From positions 434,001 to 498,000 of the forward strand of contig JAFDXN010000060.1 of NCBI GenBank assembly GCA_018267915.1: a stretch of DNA of 64,000 bases, written 5' to 3'. Below the pieces are notes generated by a model. That model saw only the letters and a program-made list of their open reading frames with translations. It was not told the DNA's origin and searched no databases. The DNA is from Bacteroidota bacterium (GTDB lineage: Bacteria > Bacteroidota > Bacteroidia > Chitinophagales > Chitinophagaceae). Positions 41,840-50,369 of the stretch are shown here, in pieces. Position 1 is the stretch's first letter, and every line of letters begins with the position of its first letter. Both the position numbers and the translations under genes were made by a program.

Positions 41840-42191
41840 GTATTTTTTTACGTAACAGTTCCATACCCTTTTCTACATTCAGGGCGGTATGTACACCTGT
41901 CAATGGCAGTCCTAGTTCGATAAGGGTTATAGCTACGGCGGGCTGCATGCCCACCACAACGGTTTCGGCGTCCATGATCTTGGTCATGTTGGCAATGTTG
42001 CCGATGATGCGCCCCATAAAGGAGTCGACGATCGATACGGCTGAAATATCTATTAATACGCCTCTTGCGCCTGTTTTGCTTACCATCTGTACCAGGTCTG
42101 CCTCAAGGTTGAGCGCAAGCCTGTCATACAGGTCCACCTGTATGGTCACAAGCAAAAAATGACCCATTCTCAGGATAGGTATTTTTTCCAT
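41778..42191 (-). CDS. rsbS: RsbS, STAS-domain stressosome core protein
   Basis: 137 residues: a single STAS domain (1-115) plus an acidic tail (DGEADNSDDEDQPGDGAE). The phosphorylation site region is LIDISAVSIVDSFMGR, with S57 at the place of the RsbS serine phosphorylated by RsbT. It forms the stressosome scaffold with RsbR. The tail is longer than usual and its DNA overlaps the start of rsbT. Starts 5 bp after the rsbR stop. Confidence 0.94.
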   Translation of the reverse strand: MEKIPILRMGHFLLVTIQVDLYDRLALNLEADLVQMVSKTGARGVLIDISAVSIVDSFMGRIIGNIANMTKIMDAETVVVGMQPAVAITLIELGLPLTGVHTALNVEKGMELLRKKILVDGEADNSDDEDQPGDGAE

Positions 42192-42196
42192 TTGCC

Positions 42197-43075
42197 TTAG
42201 ATATTACTTTTTAATGTGCTCGTTTCTTTTTGTTTTCTCCTCACCTCCAGTTGAAGTAGTGTGAATGCATGCTTCAATGCACTTGCCAGTGTCGACTTGG
42301 TAACGATGTTCGAGAGGTCTATGCCCAGGTGCACTACGGTCTGCGCTATCTCAGGCCTTATGCCGCTGATGATGCACTCTGCACCCATCAGGCGCGTGGC
42401 GCTCACCGTTTTGATAAGATGCTGCGCCACCAGCGAGTCCACCGCCGGCACGCCCGATATATCCAGTATTGCTATGCCGCTGCCGGTATCCACTATCTCC
42501 TGCAGCAGGCTCTCCATCACCACCTGTGTGCGGGCGCTGTCAAGTGTGCCTATTATGGGCAGTGCCACTATCCCGTCCCATACTCTTATCACCGGGGTCG
42601 ATATCTCGGCTATCTCATCTGTTTGCCTTAGTATCACCTCTTCGCGGCCTTTTATAAAGGTCTCGAAAGTTACTACGCCGAAGCTGTCGATCAGTTTGCT
42701 GATCTTTATGCTTACTTCGTAAAGAGTGACCGGGTCGTTTCGCAGCTCCTGCTGCACTATTTCCTGTAGAGCGTCCTTAAGGCTAAAGATGTAAACACCC
42801 GTTTCCCTGGGTGAAAAACCCTGGCGGGCACGGCTGATCGATATTCCTGATAATATCTCATATACATCGTCGAAATCTGTTGACTCGGCGTTGGACAGGT
42901 TATCATCTGTAAGTTTGCTGAGCAGTGCATTTACCAGTTCGTCCGACTGCTCCAGCAATTCTTCATTGCTCATCAGGTCTTCGCGCAGGGATGCATCTGC
43001 CAACTGGTTTTTCATCCATAAGTCAATGATTTGCTTTTTCTTGCGCTGTAAGAGCTTAGCAATGTCTTTTTTCAT
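42197..43075 (-). CDS. rsbR: RsbR-type stressosome sensor (RsbRD-like N-domain + STAS)
   Basis: 292 residues. Residues 1-150 form an all-helical sensor domain of the RsbRD/RsbU-N kind (starts KLLQRKKKQIIDLWMKN; GFSPRETGVYIFSLK); it does not show the haem-binding features of globin sensors. The STAS domain spans 155-280, with S180 (GTLDSART) and S214 (GVPAVDSLV) where B. subtilis RsbRA has phosphorylated threonines. First gene of the operon rsbR-rsbS-rsbT-phosphatase-kinase-regulator; no clear -7 element was found upstream. Confidence 0.93.
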   Translation of the reverse strand: MKKDIAKLLQRKKKQIIDLWMKNQLADASLREDLMSNEELLEQSDELVNALLSKLTDDNLSNAESTDFDDVYEILSGISISRARQGFSPRETGVYIFSLKDALQEIVQQELRNDPVTLYEVSIKISKLIDSFGVVTFETFIKGREEVILRQTDEIAEISTPVIRVWDGIVALPIIGTLDSARTQVVMESLLQEIVDTGSGIAILDISGVPAVDSLVAQHLIKTVSATRLMGAECIISGIRPEIAQTVVHLGIDLSNIVTKSTLASALKHAFTLLQLEVRRKQKETSTLKSNI

Positions 43076-43458
43076 GTTGCGTTATAGTGTTGAACCTGTA
43101 AAGTACCTATTATTTGTTGAAAATCAGATTTTTAAAACCGCAATTTACAGCTGTAGGTCAAATACGAGATATACAGTATGGCGTCGTCATTGATAGCCAG
43201 TTCCATTTACATTTTCGCATTGCGCATTAACTTTTTTTTAACTGACTTGACTATGATATATGCTAACGGGCTATTATTTTTGAACTGTCGCTTATAACCA
43301 TGAAAACAAAAAGGCAGGACCTTCGGGCCTTGCCTTTTCCTCGAAACTCACCATTTCGCAAGCGGCATTTTTATCGGGGATTGCCTTTCATCAATTTATC
43401 CCTGCGATCCTGGCACTACATTAGAACTATTCCGTTTTCCGCCACTAAGACACAGGTG
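43076..43458. other. Non-coding stretch between rsbR and a secreted-protein gene
   Basis: About 380 bp. It must contain the rsbR promoter. The plus strand has TATTTTTG (43275-43282) with an ATG 17 bp downstream, but the frame that follows runs straight into the hairpin at 43309 and has no protein-like character. The hairpin is best explained as a terminator for the minus-strand gene. Confidence 0.5.
43309..43338 (-). terminator. Hairpin terminator, probably bidirectional
   Basis: Plus strand AAAAGGCAGGACC-TTCG-GGCCTTGCCTTTT: long stem with one G-T wobble and one mismatch, A-run on the left and T-run on the right, so it can end transcripts from both sides. On the minus strand it follows the 133-residue gene by about 120 bp. 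Confidence 0.65.
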
Positions 43459-43860
43459 TTACTCTTCAAAAACTCCATGGTAGCTTATGGTATTTGTTTT
43501 TGTGTCAATAAATAGTTCGAGCACCTTTGCAGGGGGCATTCTACACCTATTCAGGTTTTCATCAAATCCGCCCCAAATGTCATAGCTTAATTTTAATGTT
43601 TTGCCCTCGTTGTACAGTATCCTATAAGGAGTATCGCCGAAAAGGTAAATGACGTCCTCATAGGATAATGTTTTAATTACTTTTTTCTTTTCTAAAATTT
43701 CGATGATTGAATCTCGAAAAGGTGAACCGCAAGAATCTCTACTCCAATATTGATGGATATCAGCAGTTTTAATTCCGGCGATATATCCCTTGCGTTTTAC
43801 CTGAGAATAGAGACTATTCCAGCATACAAGAAATAATAAAAATATAGTTATATGTTTCAT
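43459..43860 (-). CDS. Small secreted protein of unknown function
   Basis: 133 residues with a signal peptide (MKHITIFLLFLVCWNSLYSQ). The mature part is mixed alpha/beta, with three cysteines and a C-terminal FIDTKTNTISYHGVFEE. Rather AT-rich compared with its neighbours. No family recognised. Transcribed towards the rsbR operon and followed by the hairpin at 43309. Confidence 0.7.
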   Translation of the reverse strand: MKHITIFLLFLVCWNSLYSQVKRKGYIAGIKTADIHQYWSRDSCGSPFRDSIIEILEKKKVIKTLSYEDVIYLFGDTPYRILYNEGKTLKLSYDIWGGFDENLNRCRMPPAKVLELFIDTKTNTISYHGVFEE

Positions 43861-44210
43861 GTGTGTTACGTTTGCATTATTATAAGATAGTTACCATAAT
43901 GATTGATTTATTTTATCTAAATGTAATTGAATAAACTTACATAAGCAAATTGATATTGTGTTAGCAGATCAAATTAGAAATTTCAATCTTATCACTATTT
44001 ATCCCCAATTTTTGGTACTGCCGTTTTCGTGCTCGTAACTTGCACAAAAGCTCCTCTCTTTGTTTGGCCTTCTGCGTGGCCCAAAAGAGGGGGTGGATCG
44101 CTCAGATAGGTATATTTCCATTAAAAAGAGCGAAACGGGGTGATTAACCAAGGTGTAAAGTGATTTCAGGACAAGGCATTTTTACCTTAAATCCAATGCA
44201 TCAGAACCAG

Positions 44211-44240
44211 ATCGGAAGAAATCGGAAGTAAACCGGAAGT
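44211..44240. repeat. Three tandem 10-bp repeats
   Basis: ATCGGAAGAA, ATCGGAAGTA, AACCGGAAGT in direct succession; the period equals about one helical turn. CCGGAA recurs at 44367. Confidence 0.6.
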
Positions 44241-44252
44241 TGTTTGAAGCCT

Positions 44253-44276
44253 TTATTTCCTGTTTACAGGAAATAA
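44253..44276. repeat. Perfect 11-bp hairpin
   Basis: TTATTTCCTGT-TT-ACAGGAAATAA. The right arm CAGGAAATAA also occurs at 8768 inside the terminase-like gene, next to a tandem copy. Confidence 0.7.
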
Positions 44277-44470
44277 GGAGAAATAACTATTCTTTACATG
44301 TAATTCGTAATCATTCATTTGCAAGGGCAACTGCCGGATAGCAGGAAATAATGCTCCGCCGGGAAACCGGAAAAAACACCTTTCCCATCTTTGTCTTTGC
44401 TGTTAAACTATTTCACATCCCGATTGCTATATTTACAGCTCTGAAAAAATCAACACAAAATTTATTATAC

Positions 44471-46600
44471 ATGAAAGTTCTGCTTACAGGCGCTTCCCTT
44501 TTATTTCTCGCCACATCGGCACTGGCACAAACCAAGGCCGACTTCAAAGGCAAATACCCGGCAACCAAAACTGTAACGCAGGAGGATGATTTCTTCGGCA
44601 CAAAAGTGGCCGATCCTTACCGCTGGCTGGAGAACGATAACGCCGCCGATACCAAGGCATGGGTAGTGAAGGAGAACACCGTTACGCAGCAATACCTGAA
44701 GCAGATACCTTTCCGCGGGGTCATCAAAAAGCGCCTGGCCGAACTGTGGAACTACGAGAAATACTCAGCACCCTTTAAAGAAGGCAAATACACCTACTTC
44801 TACAAAAATGACGGTCTGCAAAACCAAAGCGTGCTCTACCGCCAGCTGGGCGACGACGGCAAGCCTGAAGTGTTCATCGACCCGAACAAGCTGTCGAAAG
44901 ACGGGACCACCTCGCTGGCCGGAACAGATTTCACCAAAGACGGATCGCTGGTGGCCTGCCAGCTATCCGAAGGTGGCAGCGACTGGAGGAAGGTATATGT
45001 GCTGAATACGGAGACTAAGGAGAAAGTAGGCGATACGCTGTATGATGTGAAGTTCAGCGGCGTGTCATGGCAGGGCAATAAGGGCTTTTATTATTCCAGC
45101 TACGACAAGCCTAAGCAAGGCAGCCGCCTTGCCGGCATGACCGACCATCACAAACTCTACTTCCACCGCATGGGCAGGCCGCAGAGCGAAGATGTGCTGG
45201 TGTTCGGAGGCGAGAAAACACCACGCCGCTATATAGGCGGTACGGTTACTGAAGATCAGCAGTACCTCATCATATCCGCATCCAATGCCACCTACGGCAA
45301 TGAGCTCTACATCAAAGACCTTTCCGACAAAGATTCGCCCATCAGGCCCATCGTTACAGGATTTGATAATGAGGAAGATGTGGTATATGCCGAAAAGGGC
45401 AAGCTCTACATCATCACCAATCAGGATGCGCCCAACCGTAAGCTTGTCGTAGTAGATGCAGATAATCCCAAACCGTCGAACTGGAAAGAACTGATACCTG
45501 AAAAGAAATACCCGCTCACCATCAGCACCTGCGGCCGCAAATTTTTTGCACAATACCTGAAGGACGCGGTGTCGAAAGTGTATCAATACAACCTGGACGG
45601 TGAAAAAGAGGCAACCATTGAACTGCCGGGCCTGGGCACTGCCAGCGGCTTTGGCGGCAAGCGTAGCGAGAAGGAGGTGTACTACACTTACACGTCCTAT
45701 ATCTACCCGCCCACCATTTTTAAGTATGATATAGCCAGCGGTGAGTCATCGGTCTACAAGAAGCCCAATGTGAAATTTGACCCGAAGCAATACGAAAGCA
45801 GGCAGGTATTTTATACCTCGAAGGACGGCATTAAAATACCCATGATCATCACCATGAAGAAGGGTACAGAACTGAATGGTAAGAACCCGCTGATGCTCTA
45901 CGGCTATGGCGGTTTCAGCATCAGCCTTACGCCCAGTTTCAACATCAGCAACCTGGCGTTCATGGAGAATGGCGGCATCTACGCCGTGCCCAACCTGCGA
46001 GGCGGCGGCGAGTATGGCGACGAGTGGCACAACGCTGGCACCAGGATGAAGAAGCAAAACGTATTCGACGATTTCATTGCAGCGGCTGAATATTTGATCA
46101 AACACAACTACACATCGAAGGACTACCTGGCTATTTCAGGCGCATCGAATGGCGGCCTGCTGGTAGGCGCCTGCCTCACGCAGCGCCCCGACCTGTATAA
46201 GGTTTGCTTCCCCGGTGTAGGCGTGCTCGATATGCTGCGCTATCATAAGTTCACCGCAGGCGCGGGCTGGGCTTACGATTACGGCACCGCCAACGACAGC
46301 AAGGAAATGTTTGAGTACCTCTACAAGTACTCTCCCGATCATAACGTGCGCAAAGGCACCTGCTATCCCGCCACCATGGTCACCACCGCCGACCACGACG
46401 ACAGGGTAGTGCCGGCACACTCTTTCAAGTTCGCTGCATCGCTGCAGGCTGCGCAGAGCTGCAAAAATCCTGTGTTGATAAGCATAGAGAAGAAGGCAGG
46501 CCATGGTGCGGGCAAGCCCACCAGTATGCTCATAGAAGAGCAGGCCGACAAATGGGCTTTCATGCTCTGGAATATGGGCCTGGGGTATGGCGAAAAGTGA
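44471..46600 (+). CDS. Prolyl oligopeptidase (S9A), periplasmic
   Basis: 709 residues from the ATG at 44471, giving the signal peptide MKVLLTGASLLFLATSALAQ; the longer frame from 44351 was rejected because it buries that signal. N-terminal segment DPYRWLEND leads into a seven-bladed propeller, then the alpha/beta-hydrolase domain with catalytic triad S559 (GASNGGLL), D644 (DHDDRVVP) and H678 (KAGHGAG). The family cuts short proline-containing peptides after Pro. Length and triad are standard. Confidence 0.95.
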   Translation: MKVLLTGASLLFLATSALAQTKADFKGKYPATKTVTQEDDFFGTKVADPYRWLENDNAADTKAWVVKENTVTQQYLKQIPFRGVIKKRLAELWNYEKYSAPFKEGKYTYFYKNDGLQNQSVLYRQLGDDGKPEVFIDPNKLSKDGTTSLAGTDFTKDGSLVACQLSEGGSDWRKVYVLNTETKEKVGDTLYDVKFSGVSWQGNKGFYYSSYDKPKQGSRLAGMTDHHKLYFHRMGRPQSEDVLVFGGEKTPRRYIGGTVTEDQQYLIISASNATYGNELYIKDLSDKDSPIRPIVTGFDNEEDVVYAEKGKLYIITNQDAPNRKLVVVDADNPKPSNWKELIPEKKYPLTISTCGRKFFAQYLKDAVSKVYQYNLDGEKEATIELPGLGTASGFGGKRSEKEVYYTYTSYIYPPTIFKYDIASGESSVYKKPNVKFDPKQYESRQVFYTSKDGIKIPMIITMKKGTELNGKNPLMLYGYGGFSISLTPSFNISNLAFMENGGIYAVPNLRGGGEYGDEWHNAGTRMKKQNVFDDFIAAAEYLIKHNYTSKDYLAISGASNGGLLVGACLTQRPDLYKVCFPGVGVLDMLRYHKFTAGAGWAYDYGTANDSKEMFEYLYKYSPDHNVRKGTCYPATMVTTADHDDRVVPAHSFKFAASLQAAQSCKNPVLISIEKKAGHGAGKPTSMLIEEQADKWAFMLWNMGLGYGEK

Positions 46601-46617
46601 GCAGGCGAATGAGCTTA

Positions 46618-46648
46618 CTGTCATCCTGAGCCATGTGGAAGGATTACA
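46618..46648. repeat. Remnant of a dispersed repeat after the oligopeptidase gene
   Basis: TGTCATCCTGAGCCATGTGG then AAGGATTACAG resembles the common Bacteroidota intergenic repeat with core GTCATCCTGAGC...GAAGGAT. It lies 18 bp after the stop codon, between convergent genes. Recognised from memory, not by search. Confidence 0.4.
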
Positions 46649-46670
46649 GCGCTTCATCAAGGCGTAAAAG

Positions 46671-48461
46671 CTACTTTTTATCTTTTTTCTTATCTTTTTT
46701 GCCGAAAATGCGGGAGAACAGGCCTTTCTTTTTCTGGCCGGGATGCGCTTCTTTTTCCTCCAGCTTGCGCTCCATATTGTCGCTGCGTATGGCGGTCTTC
46801 TGGATGCTGTTAAACAGGGATTTCCAGATCAGGTTGAAGAAGGATTTGTGCAGGTCGCGGGGCACGTAAGAACTCTCAGTGCGTATGGGCTTACCCTGCA
46901 TAGGGTTGTCGGGGAAGATGAGCAGGGTATTGGCGAGGAATGAGGTTATGTGTTTTTTGTTGAGCTGCTTATCCTCGCCCACCTCTTGCGGCACCACCTT
47001 GAGGTCGTTGTAAGGCATGGTAACGGTGGCCTGCGCATGTGTTTCATCACCATCAATATGCAGCACCGTTTTGCCGATATGCACCGATGGTATCTCTGTA
47101 AGCGCCAGCGCCTTTGCAGGCGGATTTATCTGGCTTGCATCTATATCCTGCACCTGCCCATCCACACTGAAGGAAGCGGCTGGGTCGGATAGGGAGAAGG
47201 TGAAGGTCGCGGAGATAGGGCTGCGTTTCCAAAGGCTCCCACTGAGTCGCATCACGCAGCGGTTGTTGCGGGAAATGAGTTCGGGGACGTTTGTAAGGTT
47301 GCTCAGGCCGCCGTTCATGCCGTCGAAGGTTATCACACCCGCCATATGGCTTTGGGCATTCACTTCGGTATATTTTACGTGTCCGTCGCGTATGCGCACA
47401 TAATCAATGGCAACCTTTTGCTTGAGGCGCGTCAGCAACTGGATCGGGAATTTTCCCTTTTTGCTTTGGTTGCTCGGCGGCACCAGGCGGCTGAAATAGT
47501 CGTCGAGCACAGGGCTATAGAATGCAATGGTGTCGACTGCCAGCAGACTGCTATCCATCAGCGCCCTCCACCTGAAGTTGCGGAGCTCAGCGCGGGCCAC
47601 GTTAAAGTTGAGCAGGTCTGTCTGGAAGCCCTTGCTGCGGTAAAATTCATCGTGGCTCACCTTACAATGTATAGCAAAGTCGCGTGCGCTCAGCAGGTTA
47701 CTGTCGCTTACGAAGTGCATCTGTTTTGCACGGATAGTATAAAGCGATCCGTCCTTTACGTAGGCTATGCTGTCGATATTAATGGTGGTCTGCTTAGAGT
47801 AAAGAAAGCGGTCGCCGTCTTTGGCTTGTTTGGGTACAAACTCCCAGTCGAGCATATTGATGCTGCCGCCAACGAGGTAACAATGGTATTTACCCGCAGT
47901 GTCAACATGCATATAATCCACGGATTGGTCGCTGACTGTGATACGGCCTATATGCACGCCCGAAATGGAAGACTTTTTCTTGTTCTGTTCATCGATAGAC
48001 AGAGTATCTGTTTGGTTTTGCTGCAACGAGTCTACAGATTTGGGAGCTGAGGTAATTCGTATGTTCGGGCTGTAGATATGAAGGATCTTGCAGTTGAGTT
48101 CCTTTTCGGTAGCTATGGCCTCCCACGATACGCCCCACATGCGTATCTGGGGAATGGACGCGCTGAACACTACCGAAGGTTCACGATGCTGGCTTTTGAG
48201 CAAGGCAATGCGGTCGCTGTCGGGTTGAAGTTCTATTCCCGTCACGGTCACCCGGCGATTGACGATGTTGATGCGAATATCTTTAATGGATACTTTATAG
48301 ACACTGTCGGTCGCTTTGGCTATCCAGACAGGTATCTGTTTTTTCAGGATCTGCCTGTAGTGGCTGGAAAACCAGGCACCGAAGCCCGCAAGCCCCATGA
48401 GGATGAGCAGGAGCAAGCCCAGTATGATACGGCCCACAGTGTGCCTTTTTTTAATCGACAT
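46671..48461 (-). CDS. AsmA-like protein with N-terminal membrane anchor
   Basis: 596 residues. A single membrane helix near the start (VGRIILGLLLLILMGLAGFG) is followed by a long beta-rich periplasmic region with the AsmA-like opening ...VSIKDIRINIVNRRVTVTGIEL..., and a strongly basic end (KKKGLFSRIFGKKDKKKDKK). A short glutamine- and lysine-rich linker lies near residue 150. It may help lipid transport to the outer membrane, as proposed for AsmA/TamB-like proteins. It converges with the oligopeptidase gene and has no clear promoter upstream. Confidence 0.72.
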   Translation of the reverse strand: MSIKKRHTVGRIILGLLLLILMGLAGFGAWFSSHYRQILKKQIPVWIAKATDSVYKVSIKDIRINIVNRRVTVTGIELQPDSDRIALLKSQHREPSVVFSASIPQIRMWGVSWEAIATEKELNCKILHIYSPNIRITSAPKSVDSLQQNQTDTLSIDEQNKKKSSISGVHIGRITVSDQSVDYMHVDTAGKYHCYLVGGSINMLDWEFVPKQAKDGDRFLYSKQTTINIDSIAYVKDGSLYTIRAKQMHFVSDSNLLSARDFAIHCKVSHDEFYRSKGFQTDLLNFNVARAELRNFRWRALMDSSLLAVDTIAFYSPVLDDYFSRLVPPSNQSKKGKFPIQLLTRLKQKVAIDYVRIRDGHVKYTEVNAQSHMAGVITFDGMNGGLSNLTNVPELISRNNRCVMRLSGSLWKRSPISATFTFSLSDPAASFSVDGQVQDIDASQINPPAKALALTEIPSVHIGKTVLHIDGDETHAQATVTMPYNDLKVVPQEVGEDKQLNKKHITSFLANTLLIFPDNPMQGKPIRTESSYVPRDLHKSFFNLIWKSLFNSIQKTAIRSDNMERKLEEKEAHPGQKKKGLFSRIFGKKDKKKDKK

Positions 48462-48570
48462 AAGCCATGTATTTATAAAATCATGCCATATAGCCAGCAG
48501 GATAGAAATGAAGCACTTGTATATTAAACAGATCAGGAAGGGCGACAGTCCTTCCCTCGATAAATCGACT

Positions 48571-48578
48571 TATCTTGC
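48571..48578 (+). promoter_or_regulatory. -7-like promoter element of aspS
   Basis: TATCTTGC, near match to TAnnTTTG, 21 bp before the ATG. The same octamer at the same distance precedes the HEPN-like gene (5226). Confidence 0.35.
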
Positions 48579-48599
48579 AGCCGTTTTAAAGATATTTTT

Positions 48600-50369
48600 A
48601 TGTACCGTACACATACATGCGGAGAGTTAAGGCTGGCCAATGCCGGGACTGAGGTGAAACTTGCAGGCTGGGTGCAGACCGTGAGGAAATTTGGTAGCAT
48701 CACTTTCGTGGATCTGCGCGACCGCTATGGCATTACCCAGTTATATTTTAACGAGTCGCTGAACCCGAGGCTGGATGAGACGCCTATTGGCCGGGAGTAT
48801 GTAATACAAGTGAGCGGTAAAGTAATAGAGCGTACTAATAGGAATGGAAAAATACCTACCGGTGATATAGAGATAGAGGTGAGCGATTTTGCAATCATGA
48901 ACATAGCCAGTACGCCGCCATTTACCATAGAAGACAATACAGATGGGGGAGAGGACCTGCGGATGAAGTACCGCTACCTGGATCTGCGCAGGCCTGTGCT
49001 GAAGCGCAACCTGGAGCTGCGCTACAAGGTGAACCGGTCTGTGCGCAATTACCTGGATACGCAAGGATTCTGGGACATAGAAACGCCATTCCTGATCAAA
49101 TCAACCCCTGAAGGTGCGCGCGACTTCGTGGTACCGTCGCGGATGAATGCGGGACAGTTTTATGCATTGCCGCAGAGCCCGCAGACATTTAAGCAGTTGT
49201 TGATGGTGAGTGGTTATGATCGCTACTACCAAATAGTGAAGTGCTTTCGTGATGAGGACCTGCGTGCCGACCGTCAGCCGGAGTTTACACAGATAGACTG
49301 CGAGATGAGCTTTGTGGAGCAGGAGGATATCCTGCAGACATTCGAAGGACTATTCAAGGCGGTGTTCAAGGACGTTAAAGGTATAGAGATGACGGAATCA
49401 TTCCCGCGCATGACATGGGATGACTCGATGTGGCACTATGGCAATGATAAGCCCGACCTTCGTTTCGAAATGAAGCTGCAGAACCTGAAGGTGAGCGGTA
49501 AGGTGTACTGCGAGGTATTGAACGGATCGGAGTTTAAAGTGTTCAACGAGGCTGAGACTGTGCTGGCAATTGCCGTAAAGGGCGCCAGCGAATATACCCG
49601 AAAGCAACTGGACGAGCTGACGGAATGGGTAAAGCGCCCGCAGATAGGGATGAGCGGCGTAGTGAATGTGAAGTGCAATGTGGATGGTACTTATAAGAGC
49701 AGTGTTGATAAATTCTTTAATGAAGACCAACTGAAAAGCATCGCTGCATTTTGCGGTGCAGGTGCAGGCGATCTTATACTGATACTGGCCGGGGCAGAGA
49801 CCCGCACCCGCAAAGCAATGAGTGAACTGCGCCTGGAAATGGGCAACAGGCTAGGCCTACGCAATCCTGATCATTACACCCCGCTGTGGGTGATCGACTT
49901 CCCATTGTTTGAGCATGACGAAGAAGAGAACAGATGGGTAGCAAGACACCATCCCTTCACATCGCCGAAGCCGGAGCAAATAGAACTGATGGGGAATCCT
50001 GAGCGTTATGGTGAAATAAAGGCCAATGCTTACGATATTGTACTCAATGGTACTGAAATTGGTGGTGGCTCGATACGTATCTTTCAGCGCGACCTGCAGG
50101 AAAAGATGTTTGCTGCATTAGGTATGAGCAAGGAAGAAGCACAGGAGAAATTTGGCTTCCTGTTAGGTGCGTTCGAATATGGTGCGCCGCCTCATGGTGG
50201 TATCGCATTCGGCTTCGACAGGCTTTGTGCATTACTTGGCGGGCAGGAAACGATCCGCGATTTCATGGCGTTCCCGAAGAACAATGCAGGCCGCGATGTA
50301 ATGCTCGACGCGCCGTCAGCTATCGACGATAAGCAAATGCAAGAGTTGAACCTTAGGAGCACATTATAG
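48600..50369 (+). CDS. aspS: Aspartyl-tRNA synthetase
   Basis: 589 residues, normal for the bacterial type. N-terminal OB-fold (WVQTVRKFGSITFVDLRDRYG, seen in parts), class II catalytic core with FRDEDLRADRQPEFTQID, a bacterial GAD insertion (GASEYTRKQLDELTEW) and motif 3 GIAFGFDRLCALL. Charges tRNA-Asp in the cytosol. The stop overlaps the convergent DUF5686 gene by 6 bp. Confidence 0.98.
   Translation: MYRTHTCGELRLANAGTEVKLAGWVQTVRKFGSITFVDLRDRYGITQLYFNESLNPRLDETPIGREYVIQVSGKVIERTNRNGKIPTGDIEIEVSDFAIMNIASTPPFTIEDNTDGGEDLRMKYRYLDLRRPVLKRNLELRYKVNRSVRNYLDTQGFWDIETPFLIKSTPEGARDFVVPSRMNAGQFYALPQSPQTFKQLLMVSGYDRYYQIVKCFRDEDLRADRQPEFTQIDCEMSFVEQEDILQTFEGLFKAVFKDVKGIEMTESFPRMTWDDSMWHYGNDKPDLRFEMKLQNLKVSGKVYCEVLNGSEFKVFNEAETVLAIAVKGASEYTRKQLDELTEWVKRPQIGMSGVVNVKCNVDGTYKSSVDKFFNEDQLKSIAAFCGAGAGDLILILAGAETRTRKAMSELRLEMGNRLGLRNPDHYTPLWVIDFPLFEHDEEENRWVARHHPFTSPKPEQIELMGNPERYGEIKANAYDIVLNGTEIGGGSIRIFQRDLQEKMFAALGMSKEEAQEKFGFLLGAFEYGAPPHGGIAFGFDRLCALLGGQETIRDFMAFPKNNAGRDVMLDAPSAIDDKQMQELNLRSTL

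Larger units (their letters stand above)
43861..44470. other. Intergenic stretch with tandem decamers and a hairpin
   Basis: About 600 bp without a gene. It contains an imperfect hairpin near 44050-44092 (CCTCTCTTTG...GGCC against GGCCCAAAAGAGG), three tandem 10-bp repeats (44211-44240), a perfect 11-bp hairpin (44253-44276) and then the promoter region of the prolyl oligopeptidase gene (TATATTTA at 44428-44435). Confidence 0.6.

Noticed and set aside
43300..43515. 71-codon plus-strand frame after a TATTTTTG element
   Set aside because: The hairpin at 43309 would stop it almost at once and the sequence is not protein-like; the hairpin fits better as a terminator of the minus-strand gene.
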